From a virus: DNA of 54,081 bases. The stretch spans positions 1 through 54,081 of the IMG/VR virus record IMGVR_UViG_3300020021_000019. One strand, 5' to 3'. The notes beneath the pieces were generated by a model. It saw only the letters and a program-made list of their open reading frames with translations, did no database searches and was not told the origin of the DNA. Positions 1 through 7,095 of this stretch are shown piece after piece (positions within the stretch are counted from its first letter, which is position 1; each line of letters starts with the position of its first letter). Made by a program: the position numbers and the translations under genes.

Positions 1-136
1 AGACGTAGCAGTCATGGATCACCGCGGCCGTCTTGATCTTGACCCGCGCATCGTCCTCCCAGAACCCCTTTACCTCGTGATACTCCTCCGTGCCGTCGAC
101 CAGGATCACCCGATAGTCCGGCGTGTAGAACGTGAG
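1..136. repeat. Terminal direct repeat (left copy; circular overlap)
   Basis: Bases 1-136 are the same as 53946-54081 except for one position (A at 127, C at 54072). Together with the gene that continues across the two ends, this is the overlap of a circular or circularly permuted assembly, giving a unit length of about 53,945 bp. It need not be a physical terminal repeat of the virion DNA. The mismatch could be a population variant or an assembly error. Confidence 0.9.
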
Positions 137-301
137 CGGCGCGAGCTTGAGCTTGACCGCCTCGAAGGCGTAGCTGGCCACCTCGCCCCGGATCCGCCGC
201 TGCTCCAGCAGCTCGCCGTAGCTGGCCTCCATCTTGTTCATCGCCCCGTGCTTGGGGCGCTGGGTGCGACCACGCGCGAAGGTCCGCTTGCCGAACGTCA
301 T
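1..301 (-). CDS. DUF1064 family PDDEXK-like nuclease, N-terminal part (cut by window end)
   Basis: The first 100 codons of a 121-residue protein; the C-terminal codons lie at 53881-54081 and the two parts join on circularisation. DUF1064 is a phage family with a PD-(D/E)XK nuclease-like core. The core is visible as PDYRV near residue 61 and EVKG near residue 76, fitting D...E-x-K metal ligands. The N-terminal 25 residues are basic. The ATG overlaps the stop of the ASCH gene (ATGA), so translation is coupled. The polymorphic base 127 changes Tyr to Asp at residue 59, just before the PD motif. A role in DNA processing during replication or recombination is inferred from the family and position. 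Confidence 0.75.
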   Translation of the reverse strand, partial: MTFGKRTFARGRTQRPKHGAMNKMEASYGELLEQRRIRGEVASYAFEAVKLKLAPLTFYTPDYRVILVDGTEEYHEVKGFWEDDARVKIKTAAVIHDCYV

Positions 302-666
302 GACTTTACTCCGAGATCCACTTCAAAAAGGCCGAGCTGCCCCCGGCATGGGATGAGGTCGCATCGGGACTGGAGCGCGAGCTCGAATCCGTAGGGCCCC
401 TGAAACCAGCGGCTTTTCGAAAACCGGACGCAGCCAATGATTTCAGCAAATCCCACTACGCCACCCTTCGGGAGCAGCTCGGCAGGCGGGAGCCGCTCTC
501 CCCACCCACGGTCTCTCAGGTACATATCCGCCAGGACATCCAGCTTCTTGCCGGCATGGATCGCGATGGGGCCCCGATACGTCGTTGACCAATTGCGGTT
601 CTCGATATCCTTGAGCCCTTCGGCGATCAGCCAGGCCCACGGCTGCTGGATTGACAGGGCTTTCAT
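298..666 (-). CDS. ASCH-domain protein
   Basis: A 122-residue protein beginning MKALSIQQPWAWLI, followed by KDIENRNW and a GPIAIHAGK strand. This is the pattern of ASCH domains, which have a PUA-like fold and bind RNA or modified nucleotides. The start at 666 is chosen over an upstream ATG because it has a GGAGGAGGT ribosome site 4 bp away and its ATG overlaps the stop of the 45-codon gene upstream. A second, different ASCH protein lies at 46029-46679. The exact substrate cannot be read from sequence. Confidence 0.8.
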   Translation of the reverse strand: MKALSIQQPWAWLIAEGLKDIENRNWSTTYRGPIAIHAGKKLDVLADMYLRDRGWGERLPPAELLPKGGVVGFAEIIGCVRFSKSRWFQGPYGFELALQSRCDLIPCRGQLGLFEVDLGVKS

Positions 667-800
667 CGCACCTCCTCCGTCATCCACCCACTGGACAGGT
701 CCACAATCTCCGCCGGGCCGGCCGTGCTGAGCTTCGCTGCATCCCGAGTGAACGGGTGCGGCGGCGCAGGCGGCAGGGGCACGGGCGCCGGGTAGTTCAT
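663..800 (-). CDS. Small proline-rich hypothetical protein
   Basis: A 45-codon ORF starting 2 bp after the stop of the 151-aa gene and ending in an ATGA overlap with the ASCH gene, so it fills the gap between the two exactly. The N-terminal 17 residues are rich in proline (NYPAPVPLPPAPPHP); the rest is polar. No family is recognised. Support comes from the tight junctions rather than from any domain. Confidence 0.55.
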   Translation of the reverse strand: MNYPAPVPLPPAPPHPFTRDAAKLSTAGPAEIVDLSSGWMTEEVR

Positions 801-802
801 GG

Positions 803-1258
803 TCAGAGCATCCGCAGTTGGTCGCGGAGCCGGGCGGCGAGGTCGCGCGCCAGGTCCAGCTGGTGCTTCGTGTCGTCCGGGGCCATGATGCCCAGCTCGA
901 CCTGCGCTTCCTCGATCTTGGTCAGCTTCTCCACCATGAGGCTGATGCCCAGCCGCACACACGGCACGAGGTGGGGCGCCAGTCCCCACTCTTCCCGCTC
1001 GATGTTGGAATTCATCTGCTTCCGCGCTTCGACGGATTGCGCCGACAACGCGTCGATCGGCAGGGTCGCAATCCCGATCTTGGTCACCGCCTTGATGGCC
1101 GCCTCGACCGCCTTGTCGAGCAGGTCGAGCGACGTCCGCATCACCGACTGGTCGTGATTGGTCAGGCGGATCAGGTCCGCGCCCGCATCCGGTGGCAGGG
1201 TCGCGGTGGCGCCCTCAATCTCCCCCGTCTGCTTGTTGAACTTGGTTCCCTTGGGCAT
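803..1258 (-). CDS. Hypothetical helical protein
   Basis: A 151-residue protein with a short basic start (MPKGTKFNKQTGEIEG) and then long amphipathic helices, including a C-terminal charged helix ending RDLAARLRDQLRML. No catalytic motif or known family is recognised. It lies between the C5 methyltransferase and the small proline-rich ORF in the early operon. The ribosome site is weak, so the start is the only ATG that keeps the whole helical part. Confidence 0.65.
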   Translation of the reverse strand: MPKGTKFNKQTGEIEGATATLPPDAGADLIRLTNHDQSVMRTSLDLLDKAVEAAIKAVTKIGIATLPIDALSAQSVEARKQMNSNIEREEWGLAPHLVPCVRLGISLMVEKLTKIEEAQVELGIMAPDDTKHQLDLARDLAARLRDQLRML

Positions 1259-1279
1259 CGTCAGTCTTTCAGTGAGGGG

Positions 1280-3001
1280 TTAGGCTGCGGCTGCGAGTTC
1301 GGTCGGGATGTTCGCCCGGACCAGAGCTTCGGCCGCTTCGGGGCAAACTGAATTGCCAATAAGTCGGACCTTGCCGGACTTGGTTTTGGCCGCCGACAGG
1401 TCGTAGCCCGCCGCGAAACGACCGAACTGCGCCCGGAGCAGCTCCTCCGGCTCCAGCATCCGGAGGCCGATATCCACGATTTGGTATTCGGTCCCCGCGA
1501 TGGTAACGAGCCCCATTCGATCCTTGGTCGTCAGGGTCCGCATTGGCTTGCGGACGGTCTGCCCGACCCCTTGCCCGTAATAGGTGACCAGGAAGGCGCG
1601 GACCTCGGCGAGGTGGTTGCCGTTGGCCGTGACCGTGGGGAGGGGCTGGTTCAGGTCGGCGCCATGATTGTCGCCACGCAGCTTGAGTAGGTTGGCCGCG
1701 ACAAGGCTGTGATGGTCGCTGGCGGTGACGGTGGCGAGCGGCTCGTGGGGAGACAGCCCGGGACGCTGGCCACGGTCGCCGAAATGCTTCGCGATGAACG
1801 CGGTGCACAGCGCGTGCTTCTGTCCGCCAGCAACCACTGTTCCGAGCGGCTGCTCGATATCGAGAGCGCGAGCCGCCTGTCCGTCCCGCTCACCGTATCC
1901 AGTCTGAATCAGGGTCGGGGCAATGAGCGCGTGGCGGTTTTCGACAGTGGTCGTCGGCAACGGCGCATCGGCTGGAGTGGTGGCCGGAGACTTCGATCCG
2001 GCATGGTCGATAGCGATCATGACTGGCGTGAGCAGCGCACGATCATTCTTGGCTGTGACCGTACCGACCGGCTCGGCCATACCAGTTGCTGGCGTCTGCC
2101 CAGCCCGGCCACCCACCCCGACGATCGATGGAACGACGACCGCATGACCACGCCGGGAGGCGGTGACGGTTGAGAGCGGCGCGTCGAGGGATTCGCTCCT
2201 GTCATCCAGGTTCCCGTGATTGACCTTGACGATGAAAGGCGCCGGATTGTCGAACACGAACCGGCGCATCCCTTCCGCGATCCGCCACAGCGTTTTGCCC
2301 GCCAGCGGCCGCTTCCGCTCGAAGATCGACGGGCACCGGAGTGACCAGTCTATGCACTCGGCCGCCGTGTGGAGTGGCTTGAGGATCGCGGCAAAGAGAT
2401 CGGGGTTGGCCGAGGCAGATCCGTGGGTGACCGCAGGCCAGAGAATCGGCACGCCATCCCGACGGGCGATCAGAAACAAGCGGCGGCGCTTGGTAGGGGC
2501 ACCGTAGGCCGAGGCATCGAGCACTCGGCAGTCCACTGCGTAGCCGAGGTTCTCCAGCCGCTTCCGCCACCGATCAAACGTCTGCCCCATCCGCGCCTTA
2601 TCTGGCCGCCCGTCCTTGCCGAGAGGGCCCCAGCCTTTGAACTCAGAGACGTTTTCCAGCATGATGATCTGCGGCCGCACGGCCTTGGCCCATCGCGTCA
2701 CCACCCAGGCCAGTGACCGGATATTCTGCTTCCGGGGCACGTTGCCCTTGGCCACGGAAAAGTGTGTACAGTCGGGGCTGGCCCAGAGCAGGTAGACCGG
2801 CTCACCGCGCGTAGCCACTTCCGGCTTCACATCCCAGATATCAGCCGTGAGATGCCGCGTCTTCGGGTGGTTGGCCCTGTGGGCCGCCAACGCCACTGCG
2901 TCGTGGTTGATCGCGAGATCTACCGGGCGGCCGAGCGCCGCCTCAATGCCAGTGGAGGCACCGCCACCGCCCGCAAATAGGTCGATCAGGAGCCCCGTCA
3001 C
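1280..3001 (-). CDS. DNA (cytosine-5) methyltransferase with repeat-rich recognition region
   Basis: A 573-residue protein. Motif I is DLFAGGGGASTGIE (residues 7-20), the catalytic Cys78 sits in ASPDCTHFS, and the ENV motif is at 116-118. The C-terminal RLIGNSVCP matches motif X of C5 methyltransferases. Between about 265 and 490, where the target recognition domain should be, seven copies of a P-(L/V/M)-x-T-(V/L/T)-T/V-x motif occur about 35 residues apart. The start is GTG at 3001, overlapping the stop of the LexA-like gene (GTGA). Likely role: modification of phage DNA against host restriction. No cognate endonuclease is seen, so it is probably an orphan enzyme. Confidence 0.9.
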   Translation of the reverse strand: MTGLLIDLFAGGGGASTGIEAALGRPVDLAINHDAVALAAHRANHPKTRHLTADIWDVKPEVATRGEPVYLLWASPDCTHFSVAKGNVPRKQNIRSLAWVVTRWAKAVRPQIIMLENVSEFKGWGPLGKDGRPDKARMGQTFDRWRKRLENLGYAVDCRVLDASAYGAPTKRRRLFLIARRDGVPILWPAVTHGSASANPDLFAAILKPLHTAAECIDWSLRCPSIFERKRPLAGKTLWRIAEGMRRFVFDNPAPFIVKVNHGNLDDRSESLDAPLSTVTASRRGHAVVVPSIVGVGGRAGQTPATGMAEPVGTVTAKNDRALLTPVMIAIDHAGSKSPATTPADAPLPTTTVENRHALIAPTLIQTGYGERDGQAARALDIEQPLGTVVAGGQKHALCTAFIAKHFGDRGQRPGLSPHEPLATVTASDHHSLVAANLLKLRGDNHGADLNQPLPTVTANGNHLAEVRAFLVTYYGQGVGQTVRKPMRTLTTKDRMGLVTIAGTEYQIVDIGLRMLEPEELLRAQFGRFAAGYDLSAAKTKSGKVRLIGNSVCPEAAEALVRANIPTELAAAA

Positions 3002-3303
3002 GGCAGCACCGTGATGGCGTAGGCCTTGCCTTTATCCCGACGAATCCAGCCCCGGCGCTCCAGCGCGGTCAGATGCTCGTGGACTGAGGCCAACGACTTG
3101 AAGCCCAGGGCGCGGGCCATCGCCTCGAACGACGGTGCGCTGCCCGTTGCCGTAATGCGGTCCGCGACGAACGCCAAGACCCGCCGCTGCTTCGCCGTCA
3201 GCGGGTGCTTCCGCTCACCCCGGAGCGCCGCCAGTTCATCCCGGAGCGTGGCGTTCTCGGCCTGGAGCGAGCGCACCTGCTCTTCGAGGCCCGTAGCGGT
3301 CAT
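2998..3303 (-). CDS. LexA-type winged-helix DNA-binding protein without peptidase domain
   Basis: A 101-residue protein. Residues 1-35 form a predicted coiled coil (EEQVRSLQAENATLRDELAAL), probably for dimerisation. Residues 38-98 match the LexA N-terminal winged helix: LTAKQRRVLAFVADRI, then PSFEAMARALGFKS, SVHEHLTALERRGWIRR. The C-terminal S24 self-cleavage domain of LexA is absent. The start at 3303 is preferred to an upstream GTG because GGTGG lies just before it and its ATG overlaps the stop of the 39-aa gene. It probably binds operators stably, independent of RecA-driven cleavage. Targets are unknown. Confidence 0.75.
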   Translation of the reverse strand: MTATGLEEQVRSLQAENATLRDELAALRGERKHPLTAKQRRVLAFVADRITATGSAPSFEAMARALGFKSLASVHEHLTALERRGWIRRDKGKAYAITVLP

Positions 3304-3419
3304 GACTTCCACCGGATCGGATAGACCCGCCGCCGGGTCCAGTACCAGCGCGCGGCGGCGAGGGTGCCGATCGTCCAGATCATGCCGCTGATGGCGAGAC
3401 GGGTGGCTGGGTCGGTCAT
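3300..3419 (-). CDS. 39-aa single-pass membrane peptide
   Basis: A short ORF held in place at both ends by ATGA overlaps: its ATG overlaps the stop of the DUF3820 gene and its TGA overlaps the ATG of the LexA-like gene. The product has one hydrophobic stretch (LAISGMIWTIGTLAAARW) followed by a very basic tail (RRRVYPIRWKS), consistent with a small inner-membrane peptide with a cytoplasmic C-terminus. Function unknown. Confidence 0.6.
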   Translation of the reverse strand: MTDPATRLAISGMIWTIGTLAAARWYWTRRRVYPIRWKS

Positions 3420-3826
3420 GTCATCACCGTCTTGAGCACCGGGAACTCATGGCCTTCGACCACCACCAGGATTAGGCCCTGGTACTTGATCCGTTCACCG
3501 TCTTTCTCGCCCTTTTCCCGGGCCTCCAGCACCATCCGCATAAGCCAGGAGTAGAGGCCTTCGCCGCGTGCACCGGTCCGGCGCCAGAGCGGCAGAGCAC
3601 GCAGGCTCGCATTGTCGATCGCGTGGCCGGTGAGCTCTACCGCGGGCATTGTGTCGCCCCGGCGCTCGAACTCCGCCTTGGCGAGCAGGCGCCACCGTTC
3701 GGGCAGTCCGACATTGTTGGCCATCCACCGGACATAGGAGACCGGGACCCGGGTGAGCAGCTCGCCTGAGTGCTTTCCGAAGTCCATGGTGACACCGTGG
3801 GTGCTCAGCGGGTCAGCGGTGTTCAC
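3416..3826 (-). CDS. DUF3820-like protein
   Basis: A 136-residue protein. MDFGKHSGELLTRVPVSYV (from residue 14) followed by RWMANN matches the FGKxxG...P.sYl.W core of DUF3820 domains, which also appear at the C-terminus of some exonucleases and helicases. The GTG at 3826 overlaps the preceding stop (GTGA); an internal ATG at 3787 begins the conserved part and is an alternative start. It could be an accessory nucleic-acid-binding protein. The family function is not established. Confidence 0.6.
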   Translation of the reverse strand: MNTADPLSTHGVTMDFGKHSGELLTRVPVSYVRWMANNVGLPERWRLLAKAEFERRGDTMPAVELTGHAIDNASLRALPLWRRTGARGEGLYSWLMRMVLEAREKGEKDGERIKYQGLILVVVEGHEFPVLKTVMT

Positions 3827-4062
3827 GCGACTTCATCCTCGTCCAGGTCGACGCCGGTTTCCCGCTTGACCATTGCCGCGTAGGTCCGGCGTGCCCGGGC
3901 CCGGCGCAACTGCGCGCCCTGCGCGCGCCACTCGGCTTGCCGCTCCAGTCGGTCCATGACCGAGAGGAGCCGGATGATCGGCCCGGCGCCGCAGAGCAAG
4001 ACCGCAAAGGCCAGCAGCGCGTAGAACAGGGGGCTGAGTTCCCGCAGGAATTGGGGCCACAT
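3823..4062 (-). CDS. Small membrane protein with charged C-terminus
   Basis: 79 residues. Residues 10-32 are a transmembrane segment (SPLFYALLAFAVLLCGAGPI), followed by a long charged, Arg-rich cytoplasmic helix and an acidic tail (DLDEDEVA). The start at 4062 has AGAGG 5 bp upstream. It is the first gene after the tRNA-like element. Function unknown. Confidence 0.55.
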   Translation of the reverse strand: MWPQFLRELSPLFYALLAFAVLLCGAGPIIRLLSVMDRLERQAEWRAQGAQLRRARARRTYAAMVKRETGVDLDEDEVA

Positions 4063-4109
4063 AGAGGCCTCTCCCAGGAGCGGCACGGCGTGAGTTGTTC
4101 GATGCTGAG

Positions 4110-4191
4110 TGCCCGGTCGGGGATTCGAACCCCGCTTGGCCGGGGAGTGGTCCCCGTCCGTCCAGTCGCACCGCCGAAGCTGGTGCCGGGC
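4110..4191 (-). tRNA. Atypical or degenerate tRNA-like gene
   Basis: This 82-nt element sits in the gap between two minus-strand genes (4063-4197). It has a textbook T arm (CGGGG-TTCGAAT-CCCCG) and an acceptor pairing GCCCGG at the 5' end with CCGGGC at the 3' end, with discriminator A and no encoded CCA. A CCAG/CTGG D-type stem and a CGGGG/CCCCG stem are visible, but the latter closes a 6-nt loop (ACCACT) without the expected U33. No anticodon can be assigned. It may be a decayed phage tRNA or a tRNA mimic. Confidence 0.35.
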
Positions 4192-4197
4192 GCCATC

Positions 4198-4425
4198 CTA
4201 TTTGTCGATCGGGTCCCACCGGTCCAGGCCGTCGAAGGCACGGTCCTGCTGGCGCGCGAAACTCAGTGCCTTGTCGGGTGACAACCCCTCGGCTACGCCC
4301 TGGTAGTAGAAGCGGAGCATCCGGGTCGCCCATTCGGCGAGGTTGGGCAGGCTGGTCCGCTCGGCCATCGTCTTGAGTGAGGCGACCGCATGCGGCACCG
4401 GCTGGCCCTCGATCGTGCTGGGCAT
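4198..4425 (-). CDS. Hypothetical protein
   Basis: 75 residues, soluble and helical, with an ALSFARQQDRAFDGLD segment near the C-terminus. The start at 4425 (MPSTIEG) is set by GGGAGGGG 8 bp upstream and by a TGATG overlap with the preceding 59-aa membrane protein. The 3' end is 6 bp from the 5' end of the tRNA-like element. No family recognised. Confidence 0.6.
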   Translation of the reverse strand: MPSTIEGQPVPHAVASLKTMAERTSLPNLAEWATRMLRFYYQGVAEGLSPDKALSFARQQDRAFDGLDRWDPIDK

Positions 4426-4604
4426 CAGAAGCCCCTCCCGGAGAACTTGAGGAAGGCGCAGACCCATGAAGCCACCCACGCTCCGGCAAAGAGGCCCGTC
4501 AGGTTGTCATTCTGGGTGCCTCCAGTGAAGCAGATATACGCCAGCATGAAGAACAGGATGCCGACAATGAACAACAGGCGGCCGACCGTCTCGACTTTCA
4601 TCAT
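4425..4604 (-). CDS. 59-aa two-pass membrane protein
   Basis: Two hydrophobic segments are clear (LLFIVGILFFMLAYICF and LFAGAWVASWVCAFL), separated by a short polar loop. The start overlaps the stop of the 108-aa gene (ATGA) and the stop overlaps the next ATG (TGATG). It is one of four consecutive small membrane or membrane-associated genes. Function unknown; a holin-like role is possible but nothing specific supports it. Confidence 0.6.
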   Translation of the reverse strand: MMKVETVGRLLFIVGILFFMLAYICFTGGTQNDNLTGLFAGAWVASWVCAFLKFSGRGF

Positions 4605-4927
4605 ACGGTCCCCGTCGTCGGCTTCTTCCGGTCCCGCTCGGCCGCCTCCCGGTCATGCCGCCGCTGGGCGTAGCGATCGGCTGCGAGTATCCCAGCCAGG
4701 CTGCCCGTGGAGATCAGCGACACCACCAGAAGAGAGAGCCCGCTGTGTCTGGCTTCGCAGAGACACCAGAAGGCCCAAGTGAAGCAACACAGAAGGGCCC
4801 CATGCTCGAAGGCAGGGAACGGCTCGTATTTGTTCATGGTCCTGATGCCGGACAACAAGGCGAAGAAGCCGAACACGCAGGCCACGTAGAGCGTGCCGAG
4901 GCCGAACCAATGGAAGAGGGCGCTCAT
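4601..4927 (-). CDS. Three-pass membrane protein
   Basis: 108 residues with three hydrophobic stretches (around residues 7-28, 43-57 and 63-83) and a basic C-terminal tail (RRHDREAAERDRKKP). ATGA overlaps at both ends place it firmly in the early operon. No family recognised. Confidence 0.6.
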   Translation of the reverse strand: MSALFHWFGLGTLYVACVFGFFALLSGIRTMNKYEPFPAFEHGALLCCFTWAFWCLCEARHSGLSLLVVSLISTGSLAGILAADRYAQRRHDREAAERDRKKPTTGTV

Positions 4928-5226
4928 GATTCGACCGCCGCTCGCTTGGCCGCGACCCGTTCCGCCTGCTCCTGCCTGAAGTCGGCTTTCCGTTCCTTGT
5001 CCGCGAGGTGCGGCGGGGTCGTGCTGTAGTTCTCGATCCAGTCCGCGGTCGGCCCGTACTGCGCTTGCCGGGCGGCAACCGTTTTCCGAATGGCGGCCAG
5101 CGCGTCGGCCTCAGTCGGGAAGGCGGTGCCGAGGGCGTTCCCCCCGACCTGGTAGAGCAGCCCGTCCTTGGGATCAAGACAGCAGGGCCGCGACCGGCTG
5201 ATGCCGGAGTAGACGGTGATGGGCAT
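4924..5226 (-). CDS. Hypothetical protein
   Basis: 100 residues; N-terminal half mixed alpha/beta (VYSGISRSRPCC, FPTEADALAAIRKTV), C-terminal half a charged helix. The ATG at 5226 starts 3 bp after the SSB-like gene ends. It is translationally coupled to the membrane protein downstream (ATGA). No known domain. Confidence 0.6.
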   Translation of the reverse strand: MPITVYSGISRSRPCCLDPKDGLLYQVGGNALGTAFPTEADALAAIRKTVAARQAQYGPTADWIENYSTTPPHLADKERKADFRQEQAERVAAKRAAVES

Positions 5227-5228
5227 GG

Positions 5229-5837
5229 TCAAAAAGGAAGCGATTCGTCGTCCGCTTCATGCGGCGGCGGGAAGTCGTCGTAGTCCTCGGCCGCGGCCTT
5301 CGCCATCGGCGTGATGTCGTTCAGGTGCTTGGCCGCCTCCGCCGCGTACTCCTCTTTCTTCTTGGCCCAGAACGGAGCGCGGGTATAGGGTTCGGCGACG
5401 AGGGCCGGCATCGCCTTCGGCAGCTTGGTTACCGTCATAATCTTGGCGGATTTCTTGCCGGTACCGCTCGTCTTGTGGCCCACCGTCAGCAGCGCGTTAT
5501 GGCCCACCAACTTGTCGACTGCGATCCCTTCCTTGGCCTGCTCCTCCGTGTAGGGCTTGCCACGCCACGACTCCAGGTCCCGCCGCAGATTGGCCTTCTC
5601 CCACATCGACAGCGTGTATTCGGTCGACAACTCGAACGGCTTGCCGTCCTGCCGCTTGGCGTCGAGTTGCCAGACCAGCGCGATCTTCGTCCGGATGGCC
5701 CCCACCTGTCCCGGGTACTGATCCCACTTCTGGCCCAGCGCGATCACGTCGACGCAGATCGCCTGGTGCGTGTCCTCCGGCGCCAGCTCCCGGGGAACGG
5801 CTTCATCCTTCGCGGTGACCTTATCCGGGCCGGTCAT
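5229..5837 (-). CDS. Phage SSB-like single-stranded DNA-binding protein
   Basis: 202 residues. The middle (residues 18-145) follows a conserved phage pattern: KIALVWQLD, PFELSTEYTLSMWEKANLR, DLESWRGKPYTEEQ, then LLTVGHKTSG and KIMTVTKLPK. It is followed by an acidic disordered tail ending DDESLPF, closely resembling the C-terminal tip by which bacterial SSB recruits partners. It probably coats ssDNA during phage replication or recombination. The start at 5837 overlaps the upstream stop (ATGA); the upstream in-frame extension is rejected because it is Arg/Gly-rich shadow sequence. Confidence 0.7.
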   Translation of the reverse strand: MTGPDKVTAKDEAVPRELAPEDTHQAICVDVIALGQKWDQYPGQVGAIRTKIALVWQLDAKRQDGKPFELSTEYTLSMWEKANLRRDLESWRGKPYTEEQAKEGIAVDKLVGHNALLTVGHKTSGTGKKSAKIMTVTKLPKAMPALVAEPYTRAPFWAKKKEEYAAEAAKHLNDITPMAKAAAEDYDDFPPPHEADDESLPF

Positions 5838-6049
5838 GACGCCACCTCGCCCTGCCGGGCATCGAACCAGCGCCGGAAGTTCTCCGGATCCATTGCGGGT
5901 GGCCCCGTGTGGTCGCCCTCCGCGCAGTCGCGGCATCGGCCACTGATGGCTTCATGGGCCCACATCGGGCCGCCGCAGGCCAGGCACTCGGCATCGCCGG
6001 GGCGTGGCTCCTCAGTCTCTTGGGGTGTAACAACTCGGGTGGATTCCAT
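5834..6049 (-). CDS. Small zinc-binding protein
   Basis: 71 residues with CLACGG (23-28) and CRDC (39-42), enough for one zinc knuckle, and an acidic N-terminus. It lies just upstream of, and is coupled to, the SSB-like gene. About 100 bp of non-coding sequence precede it (6050-6151), in which no clear promoter or structure is visible. Function unknown. Confidence 0.55.
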   Translation of the reverse strand: MESTRVVTPQETEEPRPGDAECLACGGPMWAHEAISGRCRDCAEGDHTGPPAMDPENFRRWFDARQGEVAS

Positions 6050-6151
6050 CGGGTACGCTCTCCGTGTAGGTTGACTTACGGCGTTGCTTGCCGTCTCTCC
6101 AGCGCCCGGCGTTCACAGCGTCGGGCGGCTTGTTGTTCAGGCCCAGTCCAT

Positions 6152-6313
6152 CTAGTTCACCGCTCTCAGGTCATCCAGCAGTCGGTCCAACGGGCTCCGC
6201 TGCTCCAGCAGCTTCCGGCAGTCGATCAGGTGACTGGCCTTGTGCGCTGACCAATCGGCCGGGTTGATCGGTTTCAGACAAAACGGGCACGTCGCTTTCG
6301 GTTGCCAATTCAT
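6152..6313 (-). CDS. 53-aa zinc-finger-like protein
   Basis: Starts at ATG 6313 with a strong AAGGAGG ribosome site 7 bp upstream. CPFC (9-12) with downstream HKASH gives a C2H2-like finger. It overlaps the 105-aa gene out of frame for 143 bp. The two encode similar fingers, which suggests a past duplication followed by overlap. Function unknown. Confidence 0.55.
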   Translation of the reverse strand: MNWQPKATCPFCLKPINPADWSAHKASHLIDCRKLLEQRSPLDRLLDDLRAVN

Positions 6314-6488
6314 CGCCCGCCTCCTTCTGTCGTGCAGCGTGCGCATCGCGGTGCGTGCGCTGGTGAAGATCCCAATACCTCGGTTCAACTTCGGCCTGAC
6401 AGGTGGGACACCGCGGCATGGCGCTGAATCCCGCCGCCGTCGCCGCGTCCCGCAGCCGCTGCTGAAACCGCGATTTCGTCGGCTTCAT
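6171..6488 (-). CDS. Zinc-finger-like protein overlapping the next gene
   Basis: 105 residues. The N-terminal part is basic; CPTC (27-30) with HQRTH makes a C2H2-like finger like that of the downstream 53-aa protein. The ATG overlaps the upstream stop (ATGA), which supports the start. The last 48 codons are overlapped in another frame by the 53-aa gene, which has its own strong ribosome site. A sequencing frameshift that shortens this gene cannot be excluded. Confidence 0.5.
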   Translation of the reverse strand: MKPTKSRFQQRLRDAATAAGFSAMPRCPTCQAEVEPRYWDLHQRTHRDAHAARQKEAGDELATESDVPVLSETDQPGRLVSAQGQSPDRLPEAAGAAEPVGPTAG

Positions 6489-6658
6489 GCGGGTACCGCC
6501 TCAACCGCTTCCGCCCGCGTCCCGGTCCAGCCGAACTTCCGGGCCCGGCGCTCCGCTTCCTGCTTCGCCCTCTGCTCCGACCGGGCGGCGATCCGGAGCC
6601 GCTGACCCCCGGCCATCAGGACGTCGTAGAAGTGCAGCGTCTCGCCCCGGTACTTCAT
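6485..6658 (-). CDS. 57-aa hypothetical basic protein
   Basis: MKYRGETLHFYDVLM then a strongly basic helix (RSEQRAKQEAERRARKFGW) and an acidic end. Both junctions are ATGA overlaps. Small size and charge suggest nucleic-acid or protein binding, but no family is recognised. Confidence 0.6.
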   Translation of the reverse strand: MKYRGETLHFYDVLMAGGQRLRIAARSEQRAKQEAERRARKFGWTGTRAEAVEAVPA

Positions 6659-7095
6659 GACGCCCGCCGCTCGAGCTCGGCCTGGATCGCCGCGATCGCG
6701 ATCTCCTCGGCCCCGTGGTGCTCGACCTTCTCCTTGAGCGCCCGCTGCAGGTCCTCCGTCGAATCCGTCTCGTGGAACACGGCGAGCGCCGCACTGGACT
6801 CCGATCCCTCCAGGCAGGCCCGGCACAGCGCCTTGGCGAGAGTCGGCAGTGCCTCATCAGGCAACCCCTTCGCCCGCTCGATCCGCTGCTGCAGCTCGGC
6901 CAGTGGACCCGGCAGGTTGCGCAGCGCGAAGACCGACTTCTCGATCACATCGAACGCCCGGTCCAGCGTCCAGCGGACATTCGGCACCCGGACATTCAGG
7001 GCCGCCGAGAGGACCTGGCGCCGACCCCGAATTCTTCCAGACTCGGGAAGGGTGGTTACGGGGGTGCCGGCAGACTGCGGTAGGCTGGTGGACAT
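6655..7095 (-). CDS. Hypothetical early protein
   Basis: 146 residues, predicted mostly helical, with a Ser/Thr-rich N-terminus and a C-terminal helix ending AIQAELERRAS. The ATG at 7095 overlaps the stop of the first early gene (TGATG); a GTG one codon earlier is an alternative. Second gene of the early operon. No family recognised. Confidence 0.6.
   Translation of the reverse strand: MSTSLPQSAGTPVTTLPESGRIRGRRQVLSAALNVRVPNVRWTLDRAFDVIEKSVFALRNLPGPLAELQQRIERAKGLPDEALPTLAKALCRACLEGSESSAALAVFHETDSTEDLQRALKEKVEHHGAEEIAIAAIQAELERRAS

Noticed and set aside
4095-4376. Plus-strand ORFs starting in the tRNA-like element
   Set aside because: They are the antisense reading of a T arm (GRGFEPRLAG) and of the minus-strand 75-aa gene.
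6050-6151. Possible small minus-strand ORF before the 71-aa gene
   Set aside because: An open frame exists but lacks a good start and ribosome site; junction signals point to the 71-aa gene only.
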